Shown: piece by piece, positions 1-11,391 of the stretch
Layout of the letters: each line of letters opens with the position of its first letter
Numbering within the stretch: the stretch's first letter is position 1
From: Gnetum montanum
Lineage: Eukaryota > Streptophyta > Gnetopsida > Gnetales > Gnetaceae
Reading direction: 5' to 3'
NCBI GenBank assembly: GCA_015680685.1
Contig: MNCI01003051.1
Location: forward strand, 149,867 to 204,558
DNA length: 54,692 nucleotides
Program-made: the position numbers and the translations under genes
Notes under the pieces: model-generated
What the model was told of the DNA's origin: nothing
What the model saw: only the letters and a program-made list of their open reading frames with translations
The model's database searches: none

Positions 1-30
1 GGTCATGACATGAAACTGACATCCACAGCA

Positions 31-190
31 CGGTCTGCTGAGACCATAAATTAGACACGCCACCGTCCGCTACGACGTAAAACTAACATTTCTCGATCTG
101 CCCAGACTTTAAACTGGGACCATGGTCTGCTGAGACTTAAAACCAGTAATGATAGTCTACCAAGACTTAAAACTGATACTTACAGACTGT
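31..190 (+). repeat. degenerate tandem repeat, about 35-45 bp unit
   Basis: Four imperfect copies of a unit with the core GTCTGCTGAGACTTAAAACTG-like text recur at about 33-60, 95-120, 123-150 and 153-190. Each has a 'ctgcY-gagac' part followed by an A-rich 'taaaac' part. They lie at the left edge of the LTR-like block, where U3 repeats commonly sit. Confidence 0.55.
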
Positions 191-1490
191 TGACATGCAA
201 ATCAAGCGAGCGTGATCATCCTTGTATAGCTGCGCGACGGACGGGGTGGGATGCTGGGACAATCTCAGCGTCACCACCCCACTGGCATCCTAATGATTCC
301 TCGGACGAGCTGGGAGGCATACTACTGACCCCTCGGAGATGCCGTCGCTGCGCCCACTGCAGTGGTGGTACGTCTGAGGGTTTAGTTTCACCAGCCGGAG
401 CCTCGACGAAATCCTCGTCGATAGTGACCTCGGAGACCTCCGCGGATCATCGCTATCGGACGCTGGCTTCGCAAATTCATCTAGCTAGTTCCCTACACAA
501 CCAGTTAGCTGCACTGTGTCTAATGCCTTTTGGCGGCGATATGCTGGGCCGAGTGTCGAGATAAAAGGTTCCGACCTCATGCTACAGCTCCTTCTTCACG
601 GCCCGAGCGCTCTATCTTGCATCAAATGGCGCTCGTTTCGACAACCTCGCCTCTTGTTCGCACGAGCAATGGCATTTTCTATTTTCTTCTGTGGTTGCAG
701 GCTACTTGTTTCGAGGATGTCGTTCAAAGATGCGTTCATCTGAGCGGTGAAGAACAACCGCGTTTTGAGATGGCTGCTCAGGTTTGCCCGACCACTTAGA
801 ACTGCATGCCTATACCTCTCATAATCCTACTCTTAGCTCTCATCCCTACCACCTGCTTCCTGTATGCAAAAGCTACATACGCAAACACCCATCTTTCACA
901 CTCGCTCTACAACCAAGCCCATAACACGGTTAAGCGCTGTAGTAGAGATATCGCAGAAGTGATGCGTCGTGCTCCTTTTGCAAGCATTCCTGCTATAATC
1001 AGTGACAGAGAAATCTCAGGCTGATGCGCTACGCTCGTCTGAAAGCATTCCTGTTGGCACAAGTGTGCGTACGTTTCTGTGCGTTCAGTAAGCGTATTCC
1101 ATACTCCTACCATCCTGACTCATTTTACGTCTTCCCTAAACCTCTTTCCTACTATGTCATTTTATCTCCCATTCCCTCCAGCATTGCTCTTCCATGTTGA
1201 CAGGGCAACGCTTGAGTAGCCATGGATGGACGTTGTTCTTGCTTCTCCCAATCCGGTGTTTCGTATTCTTTGTCGACGTCTTTCGGGCCAGCCCTCTAAC
1301 CGTCAACAAAGAGGGGCCATTGAAACACCATGAAAATTGCGAGTCGGCCTCAGGCAAAGATTCGCAATTCAGGCGAAGGCGCATGTCAAAATTCCAGAAG
1401 GGAGAATAAGACAGAGCAAGACCAAGAGGCGCGTAGCATCAAGTCTTCAAATTCCTGTGCAGATTCCTAATCTTCCTATGATTTCTCTGT

Positions 1491-2000
1491 TTACGCTATA
1501 TCACGCGACACAACGTAATAGCGCTCAGCGTGATTCTGTGCAAACATAATCCGGCATCAGAAGGCTATTTACTTCAGCATGTGGAGAGTCTTGAGCAGTA
1601 TAACATGCGACTTCTCGTATATTTTGCTAAGTCTTTTGTTCAAGGCCAGGTTTACGCTCTGTTACGCACGGCAGCGTAATGAGCTCCAAAACAGTCAAAG
1701 GCAAAGTCTAAGGAAGTGCAACAGATCAACCCTTTTCTCTTGGCATGCAGATTGCTCATCATACGCAACGAAGCGTATCGCAGCGTATTGCTTCGCCAAG
1801 CTAAACATTGTTTACGCTTCATTATGCGCGACTGTGTAAAAGAACATAAAATAACTTGAATCAATTATCTTCCACGTTATGTTACGCTCTTGCACGCAAC
1901 GCAACGTGAATGAGCGTAATATAACCTAAGGCCAGTTGAAACATGCCCGACGCGCATCTGTTCTTCACATGCACAATACGCAAACGAGCGTATTGTGCAT
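1491..2000. repeat. cluster of ACGC/GCGT inverted repeats upstream of a TATA box
   Basis: At least 15 ACGC or GCGT tetramers fall in about 510 bases, mostly paired as short inverted repeats. The best is a perfect hairpin with 13-bp arms at 1969-1981 and 1988-2000 around a 6-base loop. Others are 14-bp arms with one mismatch at 1876-1889 and 1912-1925, 6-bp arms at 1662-1667/1674-1679 and 1761-1766/1773-1778, and 7-bp arms at 1500-1506/1528-1534. They sit 100-600 bp upstream of the TATA box, so a U3 regulatory or structural role is possible but unproven. Confidence 0.7.
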
Positions 2001-2099
2001 AGTCACAAAGTTTGACATAAAAAGGTCAAGTCAACAGTACCCGAAGCATCTGGGGTACACGTCATCAGGGTTGCGCCTTTTCTACAGGACGTCGCGGCC

Positions 2100-2107
2100 T
2101 ATAAATA
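2100..2107 (+). promoter_or_regulatory. TATA box of the LTR-like segment
   Basis: TATAAATA in a GGCC-TATAAATA-CCCC context is the usual core promoter form in plant gypsy LTRs. The position, about 700 bp before the proposed LTR end, fits a U3/R boundary. No transcript evidence is available. Confidence 0.45.
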
Positions 2108-2794
2108 CCCCAGTTGACAAAGATACAAGGGTTGGCAAATCAAAGAGGCAAGGACATTTTTCTGAGCACAGGAGTACTTATCACCTTGAGCAAAGACAGA
2201 GAGAGCAGCACTTTGGCAATTGTTGACAGCATCACCTTCCGGCAGAAACAGAGCACAATTCGCTTGAGCATCGGCAACAAGAGTAATCGTTCTTTTGGGG
2301 GAGATACAATTTTCTCCATCAACGATCACTGGCGGTCCTAAACAGGAACTACCTAAGGCGAAAGAAGCGGATCGAAGATCGTGAGACCATCTCGTGCAGT
2401 TCGCAAACTCTATTGGTCAGAAACAGTTGATCGATAGACGTCAGAGCTTGACCTTCCTTGCATCCCAGCTTTGGCCCACCAGGTAGATCGGACTTCTGTT
2501 TGGACAGTTTTCTTGTTGTTTTGTGCATGCTGTACATCAAGTAATCGAGGTCTCCCCATTGTAACGTGATATACAAAATATACATTTTTCAAGTCAAAGC
2601 GTAGATCTTGAAACCACGTGTTTCTCTTGTGTTAGCCTCCTCTTATCGTGTTTAGCGTTATCATTGTTACAATTCATCTACGTCGTTTTCCCTTCATCTT
2701 GCGATTCCTCAAATCAAATCGATCCGCGAAATATTTCATAATCTCCATCGTTTTACTGATTAGTAAGTCCCTGTCTGATCGACAAGACCGTTCA

Positions 2795-2810
2795 GGGCGC
2801 CGCAGATTCG
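2795..2810 (+). other. primer-binding-site-like sequence after the LTR-like block
   Basis: The bases after the terminal TTCA read GGGCGCCGCAG, resembling the TGGCGCCG start of primer sites used by many plant Ty3-gypsy elements. Only about 8 bases agree, so this is a weak call that depends on the LTR interpretation. Confidence 0.3.
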
Positions 2811-5800
2811 TTTTTCCAGCATAGCCCTCGCTCGGATCCGTAGTTAAAACTGTGTACGCGGAATTTTGTTTGGTATTCTCCAGCTGCCGACGTTTTCCGT
2901 CGTTACAGTATGCACGACCTAGTTGAATTCCATGGACTTTATTTACCTAAGTGGCTAATATTTCTAAATGGTGAAATATGTAGTCACTAGTTGTTGTCTT
3001 CCCAATCAACACTTGTGTTAATCTATATGTATGGTTAAGTTTGGTTGAGGTGTAAAATATCTATGATTTAATACTTTTTATTATTTTCCTTATTTGTGAA
3101 ATGATTAAGTAAATGAAGATTTAATATTTAGATTAACTAATTAATTAATTACATAGCCTAAACATGGAGTATCTGTTCCCACCTTCTATACACATCCTAA
3201 ATATATACTAACACTGTCGGGTTACTAAGTGTTTACTACTAGGCATACCAAGTATCCACTACTAGGATTACCAAACATTAATAGATTCTGCTTGAACAAT
3301 AATATTAATTGCTTAATAGTAAGAAAGCAAATTGCTTTTAAAGTAAATTATTGGAAAATAAAGTTATGACAATTAAGTGCTACAATGGATAGAAGAAATC
3401 TCAATTTTATTTTTGTTCTTGCAAACTTGAATAAAATGTCATACAATCACTTTAATCCATGTTATAGGCACTCAAAGAAAAAGTTTTCTAACTTCTACAA
3501 GAAGCAACTACAAGAGTTCAACTAAGAGAACAACCAAAAGGTTCTATAAATGCGAGAGCTATGCACATTTATTTATATAGGCAATGCTTGCATCAAGGTC
3601 GATGTACCTGCATCAACGCATCCTAAGATGCATCAACAAGGATACATCGACAAGGCTACATCAAAGCAATCATTTTATTGATGTTTCATCATCAAACATC
3701 TTTAAGGCATCATCTACTTTAGAGGTAACTAGACCTCATTGTTAGATAATACTTATGTAAATCCTACCCCATTCAATTATTGTATTGTTATTCTTTCTTC
3801 AAAACACCATGACACCTCCCTTATTTTTCTATTACTAGTTTCTTTGACTATAGGAGAATACCAAAGCTCATTTATTTCTAAGAAACTCTCTAATTTCTAT
3901 TAATTTTCCATCCATTTTCTTATCTCAATTTCACTAGTATTTTAAACTTGTTAAATTGTAAAATACTTTCAAGTTTTTGAATAGTTAAGTGCATGCACAG
4001 CTAAAGTTTGAAGAATAGGCTCTATATATTTGAAAAAAAAAAAGAGATTTATTTAAACTTAATATAGATAACTTAGAAAATATCTTAAATAATATATATA
4101 TAAATCTATAATATCTAAATCAATTAAAGTGGTATGATTAAGGAGGTATCAAAACCAAAACTATTTGACTATATTCCTAAGATTGAGTTTGAATTTTTCT
4201 CATGTAGCTTAGATGGGGGTGAGAAAACCCCCTTACACAAGAGGGTGGGCAAGGAGGCATCAAGGCCATGAATGAGATATCAAGTTATGCATCTCAATAT
4301 GATTAGGTGTGCTACATCACAAACTTAGTCTTACAAGCTATTGTCGCTTTAATATTACTTTCTTCTCTTTCCCCCAAGGCCTACACTAGGTAAAAAGATA
4401 ATAGCCTCTAAGAAAATCAAAGTATCTTTCAAAAATGACTACCTATTCTAGTGAGTCACCATGAAGTGCATTTCCTTGTAAGCTTTATGCTTATTGATGG
4501 TTTTTATCACTCAAATATGAAAAGAGAGGGAAATAGAGTCAATCACTCATCTTATTATTAAGAGTATAATATCCCTTTATTCTATACTTCTCTATATATA
4601 AATTAGAAAAACAACATATACTTGAATTAAAATAATTTATAATGCATAGTTTATTCACATCAAAGTTTGTTATATAGTCATATAATAATGTGATTATATA
4701 ACATCCTTCCCAAACCTGGTATCCAAGATTTTAAAAGAATACCATAAAATGAATATGAACTTTTTAATCTTCAATAATTAATATATAATTCATTACAATA
4801 ATTAAATTTTTGTAATTATCTAAAGTTAATCATTAATAACATGGGCTAACTTCTTAAAATAGATACACAAAGTTGACGGGCAAACGAACTGCTAGTATGT
4901 CCTAAGTGACACATATCCCAACCTTATTATTTCGAGGGTGTTGGACCCCCACCTTACTATTTACAATCACATAAACATATCAAAACTCCGCCGACGAGTG
5001 CAACACCTTTCACGCTGCAAAGTGTCTAACGACGTTCCGTAATTCTAAAAAATCCTAACCATACATAAATCATTTGTTGATTCAGGAGATTATTTCAAAC
5101 GTATGTTTTAAGGATAAAAAGAGAAGAAATAGGAATGGGTAAACGGTCCCAGTTCATAATTAATACCGCCTCTTAACCTAAAGAATTGTTCAGAACCCGT
5201 CATGTTGATATCATATATTATTAGATCAAAACAATTGTGTTCAAGAAGAGCAGTTCAAAAAAATTTGGAACTTCTGACGTACCTTTCGTCAATGCTCATT
5301 AGAAAAATACATGAAAATAAAATGTAGGCCATAAAAAGCTCCAACAACTTTATGGTAATTAACTCTTTTTTTAAAAAAAAACAAACTTTCAAATGGTCGT
5401 GTTTCCCTTTACAGAAAGAATCTATCCAAATCACCCAATGCATCGAATATCTTACACAACAGATAAGAAGGTGTAAGCCACAAAGAAAACTAGATTACTA
5501 TTCCCGAGGTGTTTCAAATCTTTTGGGTGATTGAATTCCACTCATACAGCAGAGTCCTGAGAGAAGTATGATAAGCAGAACCAAACTCTGTAGTACATAG
5601 CAAAACAAGTTTAAAAGGTTAGGAATTAGCCTTCTTCCATATGACAGAATAGAAACTAGCTGTATCATAGAGAGGCAAATAATTATTATAAATATTATAA
5701 ATAAAATCTTCTTTTTACGTGTTGAAATCTTAACTACGTACTTCCACTAAAGCAATATAACATTAAATCAAATATTTCCCACCTTTGAAATTCCCAGCTT

Positions 5801-6079
5801 GGTTTCAAACTTGCAGATGAAAATGAAAAGTATCTAGAGAGTATAGCTGAACGTCCAATAATGCAGTTAAATATGACATCAATGAGAAGAAAGATCTAAA
5901 TATTTTAGGAATATCGAAGAAACCATGTCTAGTTTCATGAACTACAATAGCTAGTTTCACGAGCAAGCAATGAAATCAATATTTTCAATTTATTTGTTGA
6001 TAATATATATTTCTAAAATTTACTAAAAAATATATTTTCAATTTATAAAACTGAAACTGAATGTTTTTATTTTTATTTT
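2811..6079. other. AT-rich intergenic DNA, no gene recognised
   Basis: I found no convincing exon, RNA gene or mobile-element domain here. Open frames are short and lack motifs. Small local repeats occur, such as 'catcaacaagg-tacatc' variants around 3590-3670 and a doubled 'actactagg-ataccaa' motif around 3225-3275. A minus-strand stretch ending in an AAG|GTACGT donor-like site near 5270 could be an exon edge, but no protein similarity supports it. Confidence 0.6.
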
Positions 6080-6180
6080 TTGTTGAGTCAACTACCAATC
6101 ATAGGTTCAATTCCACTAGGCAACCCTTTGTAAAAATTCAATTTCAGTTTCAGTTTCATAACTCTCTAGAGGGCTCAATT
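6080..6180 (+). mobile_element. tRNA-derived SINE fragment (5'-truncated)
   Basis: A pol III B-box-like GGTTCAATTCC lies at 6104-6114 and is followed by a 'ggcaaccctttgtaaaaattcaa' type tail resembling the SINE copy at 7083. The A box is not recognisable, so this is a 5'-truncated or decayed copy. Confidence 0.4.
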
Positions 6181-6421
6181 ATGCAACACTAAATTATATT
6201 TTCTAAATTGTTGATCCTATATTCTACAAAAAAATTTAAAAAATAGATTTTTTGTGAAATGAAATGATTCTCTTGGCCAAATTATAGATAGTATATGTAT
6301 GTGTATATAGTTAAACTAGTTAAGTCCATTACAACCCTCTTCAACCTGTTGGACCACATCAGTTTCAGAATGGCTTTTATAGAATTTGTCCATTACTCAA
6401 TATTGCCCATTGTAATTGAAC

Positions 6422-6480
6422 ATATGATCTAGGATTCCAATGTCAAGATTCTTACAAGGCTAACACCTCATTTATATAGG
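6422..6480 (-). mobile_element. SINE head fragment, reverse orientation
   Basis: Read on the minus strand, this begins ATGAGGTGTTAGCC, continues through an A-box-like stretch with 'taagaatcttgacatt', and ends in a degraded B box. The same head, GTGTTAGCYTAGTGG, begins the copies at 7083 and near 39065. Confidence 0.4.
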
Positions 6481-7082
6481 ACTACTAAATGAACAATAGG
6501 AAATAAGAAAATGCTATAAAACAGATCCCTCTATCTGAAAACAAAAAGTCCAAGCCCAGAGACAACTAGAAACCCAAGGGCCAAATCACTATTGAAGAAA
6601 AATACGTTCAGCCAACTTTTTAATCTTCTTTATTAGGTGGGTAGTATTCATCCATCACCAAACTATACGACTTGGTCACAAGAACAACTGCTACTTAGGC
6701 GGAAAAGCAAATCATCCAATGTTCAAGTTGTGCTGACATTTACACATAAATTATTGTGTACACTTGATCTGATCATCCATCCAATAGTCGATGAAAGGGT
6801 TGATCTTTGACATCTTCTACACTTGCACTAACGTCATTACATTTGGATGGTTGAAAGCTTGCCATTCTGTCACTGTATTGGTTTTTGCAGTACGGTATTC
6901 ATTTGTGTCACTGTATATTGCTTTCATTTTTAGCGCAACACACTTGTTTTAGTATATTGATTCTGTAACTACAAGATTGTCATTCTTAAAATCAACTTAT
7001 GAAAAACATGGATAATGATTTTTTTTTTAGTAATTTATTGTGTTGGATTGCATCAGGATGCATCTAATATTGACAGCAACCT
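6481..7082. other. intergenic DNA, no gene recognised
   Basis: AT-rich sequence without open frames of interest, repeats or promoter-like clusters that I could identify. Confidence 0.6.
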
Positions 7083-7195
7083 AGTGAAGTGTTAGCCTAG
7101 TGGTAAATGTCTTGACATAGAAATACCATATTACAAGTTCAAATCCAGTAAGCAACATTGGGTTATGACAAATTCTGTAAATTGAATTCTTGAAC
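7083..7195 (+). mobile_element. tRNA-derived SINE
   Basis: An A box TAGCCTAGTGG (7093-7103) and a B box GTTCAAATC (7137-7145) are spaced as in a tRNA-type internal pol III promoter. A non-tRNA tail with 'gggttatgacaaattctgtaaatt' follows. The sequence does not fold into a full tRNA with a clear anticodon arm, so a SINE is more likely than a tRNA gene. The same head recurs at 6422-6480 and 38990-39065. Confidence 0.55.
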
Positions 7196-7374
7196 TAGCG
7201 TAGTCTAACAATCCAAGAGCATCTCAATGAACGTAATTAAATACATTCAGTTCATACAACTAAAATCTACATGGTACAAGTCCAAGAACCCAACTACCAT
7301 TCATGTAACCCACAACATCCAATAATATTCCCATGTTTACATTAAAATAAATTTGCTTAGTCTCCATGATACTA

Positions 7375-7521
7375 TCATCCATTATCATTGCCGTATCCCA
7401 TAATTTGAGGTGAACCTTCAACATTGAACCTTATGGTTACAGACTGAGCACACTGACCATTAGGCCCTGGCTCAATTACACTATTGATTCCATGGCATCT
7501 GCTGCTCTGGTCTTCATTGTC
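7375..7521 (-). CDS. terminal-exon-like block of an unidentified gene
   Basis: On the minus strand an ATATAG acceptor is followed by 48 open codons and a TGA stop at 7375-7377. The peptide starts DNEDQSSRCHGIN and contains an IEPGPNGQC segment, then a stretch ending in a short Gly/Asn-rich tail. Codon choice and residue mix look coding rather than random, and the exon length suits a plant gene. I do not recognise the family and found no convincing upstream exon between here and the retroelements starting at 8288. It may be a gene fragment. Other frames in the same bases are closed. Confidence 0.35.
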   Translation of the reverse strand, partial: DNEDQSSRCHGINSVIEPGPNGQCAQSVTIRFNVEGSPQIMGYGNDNG

Positions 7522-8287
7522 CTATATGATAAATAATAATACCCAATCCATTTTGAAAATGATAAGAAACCATTTTAAGATGCCACGATAATGGTGACAT
7601 ATTATTCAAAAAACCCCAATTTCTAGTTTTGAACACTCAAAACATCATGCAAAAGCTCAGCACAATTTGTAAATAATTTGTCGAACGCACAACTTGCCCA
7701 ATACAACACCCAACCGCGTCCAATTTTGATATCCTAAACGTGCAATAAGTTGTCCATATAAAGCTATTTCCAAGCTGTTACAAGTGCTTGTCAGTATTTA
7801 CAAATTAGGTATTTTGACAAGTGCACCAGATAAAGGTTTTTTATAGGTGGTCAGAGTATTGCAAAGATTATCTGCAAGCCAGCAAGTATTTCTCAAGTTT
7901 TTTAAAACACAGAACACAGATGATGAACAGTCAGATCTAAGTCTGAAACCAGTGACAACACAATCAAGAATCAGGGATCATACCAAATTAGTCACATATA
8001 TAAGTTGTCCCTTCACCATTGAAGACATTTTTAACACGGATCTAAATAATCCTCTTGGCATCTGACAAAACCAGTTCCATAGCTAGAAGTTTGGAATGAA
8101 AACATATCGGGTGTTCCCTAACCAATCTACAATCACTGTTATTGTTGAAGATTAAGGCATAAGAGTTAATAGCCATAAACTACAAGACAAGGAAATTCTT
8201 GCATCAAAACCTACAGTATGATAGCTGAACATATTTGCCTCTGTTTCCTAAAGGTTGGCTGGTTGGGTAAATAGTGATCGTGTTCGT
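7522..8287. other. intergenic DNA, no gene supported
   Basis: A 72-codon plus-strand open frame (7847-8065) lies here but has no recognisable motif and no splice context that convinces me. This stretch could contain intron or upstream exons of the minus-strand block at 7375-7521; none could be defined. Confidence 0.5.
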
Positions 8288-8590
8288 TGTTATGAATGTA
8301 AAGCCAAATCTTATAACTTCTAACGTAATTTTTTTCAGATTAAGGATCGGCCATGGTTAACTAATTACATATGGGTTCTTTTTAGATAGTTCTCTGGGTT
8401 CCATTCTTATGGAAGTAATTTCTATGAAATATTCTACATTGTTAAGATCATTCCAGAAGGATAATTTCCAGAAGCTTCTAGGTTAACACTTGAAACATGG
8501 CTTTGCCTATTTAAGGGCCAAATCCTATAATCATTGTATGTGAACACCTCATGTGGATTAATTGAACAACATGAACTGAGCTTCTCCCAA
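8288..8590 (+). mobile_element. family B LTR, copy 1 5' LTR (3' part missing)
   Basis: Starts TGTTATGAATGTAAAGCC and is collinear with four other LTR copies starting at 13488, 15050, 28663 and 30584. Shared landmarks are a 'tctacattgttaagatc' block, 'cctatttaaggg' and the 'acctcatgtggattaattgaaca' block. Similarity stops abruptly at about 8590, where LINE sequence begins, so roughly 200 bp of the LTR end and the primer site are gone. Confidence 0.75.
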
Positions 8591-9909
8591 ATATTGCATT
8601 GAACAAGCAAAAGGCAAACAAGGTAAAACATTTATTTGCTTTGTTACTTTTCCTAAAGCATTAGATTCTGTTGTGAAAAAACAATTATGGGGCAGACTTA
8701 TCAAACTTAAAGATGATTCTAGTTTACTCAATGCCATCCAAAATTTACACACAGATAATTTTTGAATTAAAAGATGATGATACTACTTGTCAGTTTTACA
8801 ATAATATAGGAGTAAAACAAGGTTTTCTTCTTTTACCAACATTGTTTGGCATTTTTATTGATGAATTAAAAGTGTGGATTAAAGAGGTAACTACAAATCA
8901 TGCTATTAAAGTGGATCAGTCATGGATACGGCTTTTAATCTTTGAGGACGATGTAGCACTAATAGCAAATTCAAAAACAGGATCAAAAGCCATATTTCAT
9001 CAACTACAAAAATTTTATGAACGTACAATAATGAAGGTAAATGTTGACAAAACAGAAGTGCTAATTTGTGGATCTAATAAATGAGATTACATTTTCTAAC
9101 TAAATAATAAAAGACTTCAGATTGTGGATACTTACAAATATTTGAGATTAGAATGCTCTCAAAATTATAAGTGGAAGTATTATATAACACAGTGAGTTGC
9201 AAATAGCTAGAAGGCTTTCTATACAATGATGAACAAATGTAGCAATCGCAATATTTGAACTTATACAATTTGAAAATATCTTTTTCAAACAATTGTACAA
9301 ACTACAGTGCTTTATGGATGTATGGTGTGGGGCTCGAGTCTTAATCAAGAATCATGGAAAAAATTTGAAAAACTTCAAAAACAGTTTTTATTGGATAAAT
9401 TCAAGGTGAAAACCCAAGACCTATATGCAATAATTTTATTGAAAGCTAAATTGTTGCCATTCGAAGCTGAAGCACTGTATCAATTCTTAACTTTTTGTAT
9501 GAGTAATAAAAATAGCAATTAGATATCAAGAGAGACCATCCGAAAATATCAGCAACAAAGATGATTCCATGAAGGATAATTGTATCTTCAAAAATGAGGT
9601 ATTGATAATAAGAATGGGATCACACCATCTCCAAGTTGAAACTAGAAGATGAAACAATGAGCAACATGTATTATAAGAATGTTGCAGAACAAATTTTTCA
9701 GAAAAAAATGGCAAATCTCTATCCAGTCTTTGTATGAGCTATTCAAGCTACCAATGTCAATTCTAAGAAGTTATATAAAAGACATATTCAAGCTACATGA
9801 ATATTGGACACAGGATTTGTTGCTACTAATGTGTTTTGCACAAGTTAATTTGTCTAACAAATCCCTTGGATCCACACATACATAATAAAATATCAGTATC
9901 AATATCAGA
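8591..9909 (+). pseudogene. LINE fragment: reverse transcriptase and C-terminal part of ORF2
   Basis: Translations across frames give a non-LTR reverse transcriptase. There is an FVTFPKALDSV-like palm motif near 8640, a GVKQGFLLLPTLFGIFIDEL block near 8815-8865 (canonical GVRQGCPLSPxLFxxFIDEL), FEDDVALIA near 8941 (canonical YADDxxLIA), and a YGCMVW stretch near 9310. Many stops and frameshifts make it non-functional. The region around 9360-9500 is closely related to the LINE inside copia A at 22400-22530, so both belong to one family. The copy is 5'-truncated and sits between the broken LTR and the gag region of family B copy 1. Confidence 0.8.
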
Positions 9910-11230
9910 GAAACAAGTGGGGAGGTAAATTTTGAGGTATTCTTGGATTCACTTGTATTCTGATCAATTAACTTTATATTTTCTTGCTTAATTGGTAGTT
10001 ATGGATACAAACATGACTCTTATTTAAAAGTTCAATGAAAGTTTCTACAACCTTTGCAAGCTGCAGGTCGTAGATTTATTGTACAAACAGGAACGGATGG
10101 CTAGCTTAATTAGAAAACCATTTTCCATGGTTGATGAAGATTTTGAGAAACTGGATCATTGAGCACTAGACTTGATTCTTAGTGCATTGCAAATCCAATT
10201 CCAGTAGAATACTAACAAGAGAAATCAACATCAGATTTGCTTAGGAAATTGGAAGGTTCCATGCCACTACATCCTAAATCTACACAAGAAAAATACATCA
10301 GCTTAAAATGAAAGAAGCTGAAATGCTATTTGAATTTTTAGCAAAATTTAATGTTGCAGTAGCAGATCTAGAAGCAATGGATCACAATGTTGGATCACAA
10401 TGTTTTGAGTGATGAACCATAATGTTTCAAGTGATGAACCCTTGTTGATCTTGCTAGAAACATTACTAGATTTGCCTGTATGTTGATCACTCACTTCAGA
10501 TTTTCTTGCTTCATTGGTAATTACATGTACAAATACAACTCTTGTTTAAAAGTCCAATGGAAGTTTCTATAACCTTTGCAAGATCCAGGTCGTAGATTTA
10601 TTATACAAATAGGAATGAAAGACTATTTTAGTTAGAAAACCTTTTTCCCTAGCTGATGAAGATTTTTGGAAATTGGATCACAGGGCACTAAGCTTGATTC
10701 CTAGTCCATTGCAGAATATAGTAGAATACTAAGAGGAGAAATCAACATTGGATTTGCTTAGGAAATTGTAGCATTCCAAGCTACTACATTCTCCATCTAC
10801 ACAAGAAAAATACAAGAGCTTTAACTGCAAGAAACTGAAACTCTTAAATTTTTAGCAAATATTAATGTTGTAGTAGCAGGTCTAGAAGCAATGGATCACA
10901 ATGTTTTGAGTGATGAACACTCATTGATCTTGTTGGAAGCATTGCTAGCAAGCTGGGGTTATGCAATGACAACAATTTATGTCAATACCTTCACAACAAT
11001 GGACTATGAGGAAGTAGTCCTCATTCTTAAAATAAAAGAAGTGTGTTATTGTCAAAATCAAGAAACTTTATCAAGAAGACAAGCACTAGCTATTTGGAGA
11101 AATAAGAAAAATATGATACCAATTCATTAAAAATGTGATAAATATGAACATGTAAAGAGAGATTGGAAGTTTGCTTCTACTAGAGATGCATCCAGTGCAA
11201 AAGCATAAATTATATTTTAACATCTATTTT
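9910..11230 (+). pseudogene. family B copy 1 gag remnant with internal duplication
   Basis: This is copia-type Gag of the UBN2 class. Recognisable are FNESFYNLCKLQVVDLLYK near 10030-10085 and LLEALLASWGYAMTTI with NTFTTMDYEEV near 10930-11010. A broken CCHC zinc knuckle (CDKYEHVKRDWKF) follows near 11135-11175. The first part is present twice with a period of about 522 bp (from about 9981 and about 10503). Micro-duplications of 'ggatcacaatgtt' and 'gtgatgaacc' lie near 10378-10440. No protease, integrase or RT follows, as in the other two copies. Stops and frameshifts are frequent. Confidence 0.7.
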
Positions 11231-11391
11231 GTTCTCTAAAGATGTAAATGTAGATCTTGTATATAGTTTAGTTTGCAATGTCTTTTATGCATGTCCAGAT
11301 TTATATTACTACAAGAAGACATACTAATCTGTGGATGCTAAAGAGGGATTCATTAAAACCAGCCATTTTAGATCTCTCTTATGTATAAACA
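11231..11391 (+). mobile_element. family B copy 1, non-coding 3' internal region (first part)
   Basis: Collinear with the post-gag region of copy 3 (30180-30300), including 'gattcattaaa-c-agc' and 'tctctcttatgtataaaca'. The alignment is broken at 11392 by element D and resumes at about 13208. Confidence 0.6.

Larger units (their letters stand above)
1..2794 (+). mobile_element. GC-rich LTR-like segment (probable old Ty3-gypsy LTR, 5' end outside window)
   Basis: This block is visibly richer in G and C than the AT-rich DNA that follows. It has the layout of a long retrotransposon LTR: degenerate tandem repeats at its left end, a palindrome cluster, a TATA box at 2100-2107, and a 3' boundary ending in CA at 2794 followed by a GGCGCC-containing primer-site-like sequence. 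No internal retroelement domain follows, so it would be a solo LTR or a truncated 5' LTR. The short open frames inside it (for example 190-564) show no recognisable domain and overlap in several frames, so I do not call genes. Family assignment is inference from layout only; a host CpG-rich region is the main alternative. Confidence 0.45.

Noticed and set aside
190-564. 124-codon open frame in the GC-rich left block
   Set aside because: No domain. Overlapping frames of similar length on both strands are expected in GC-richer DNA, and the block looks like an LTR.
7088-7160. Possible tRNA gene
   Set aside because: A and B boxes are present, but no complete cloverleaf with an anticodon arm could be drawn. 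The same head occurs in other truncated copies, so it is a SINE.
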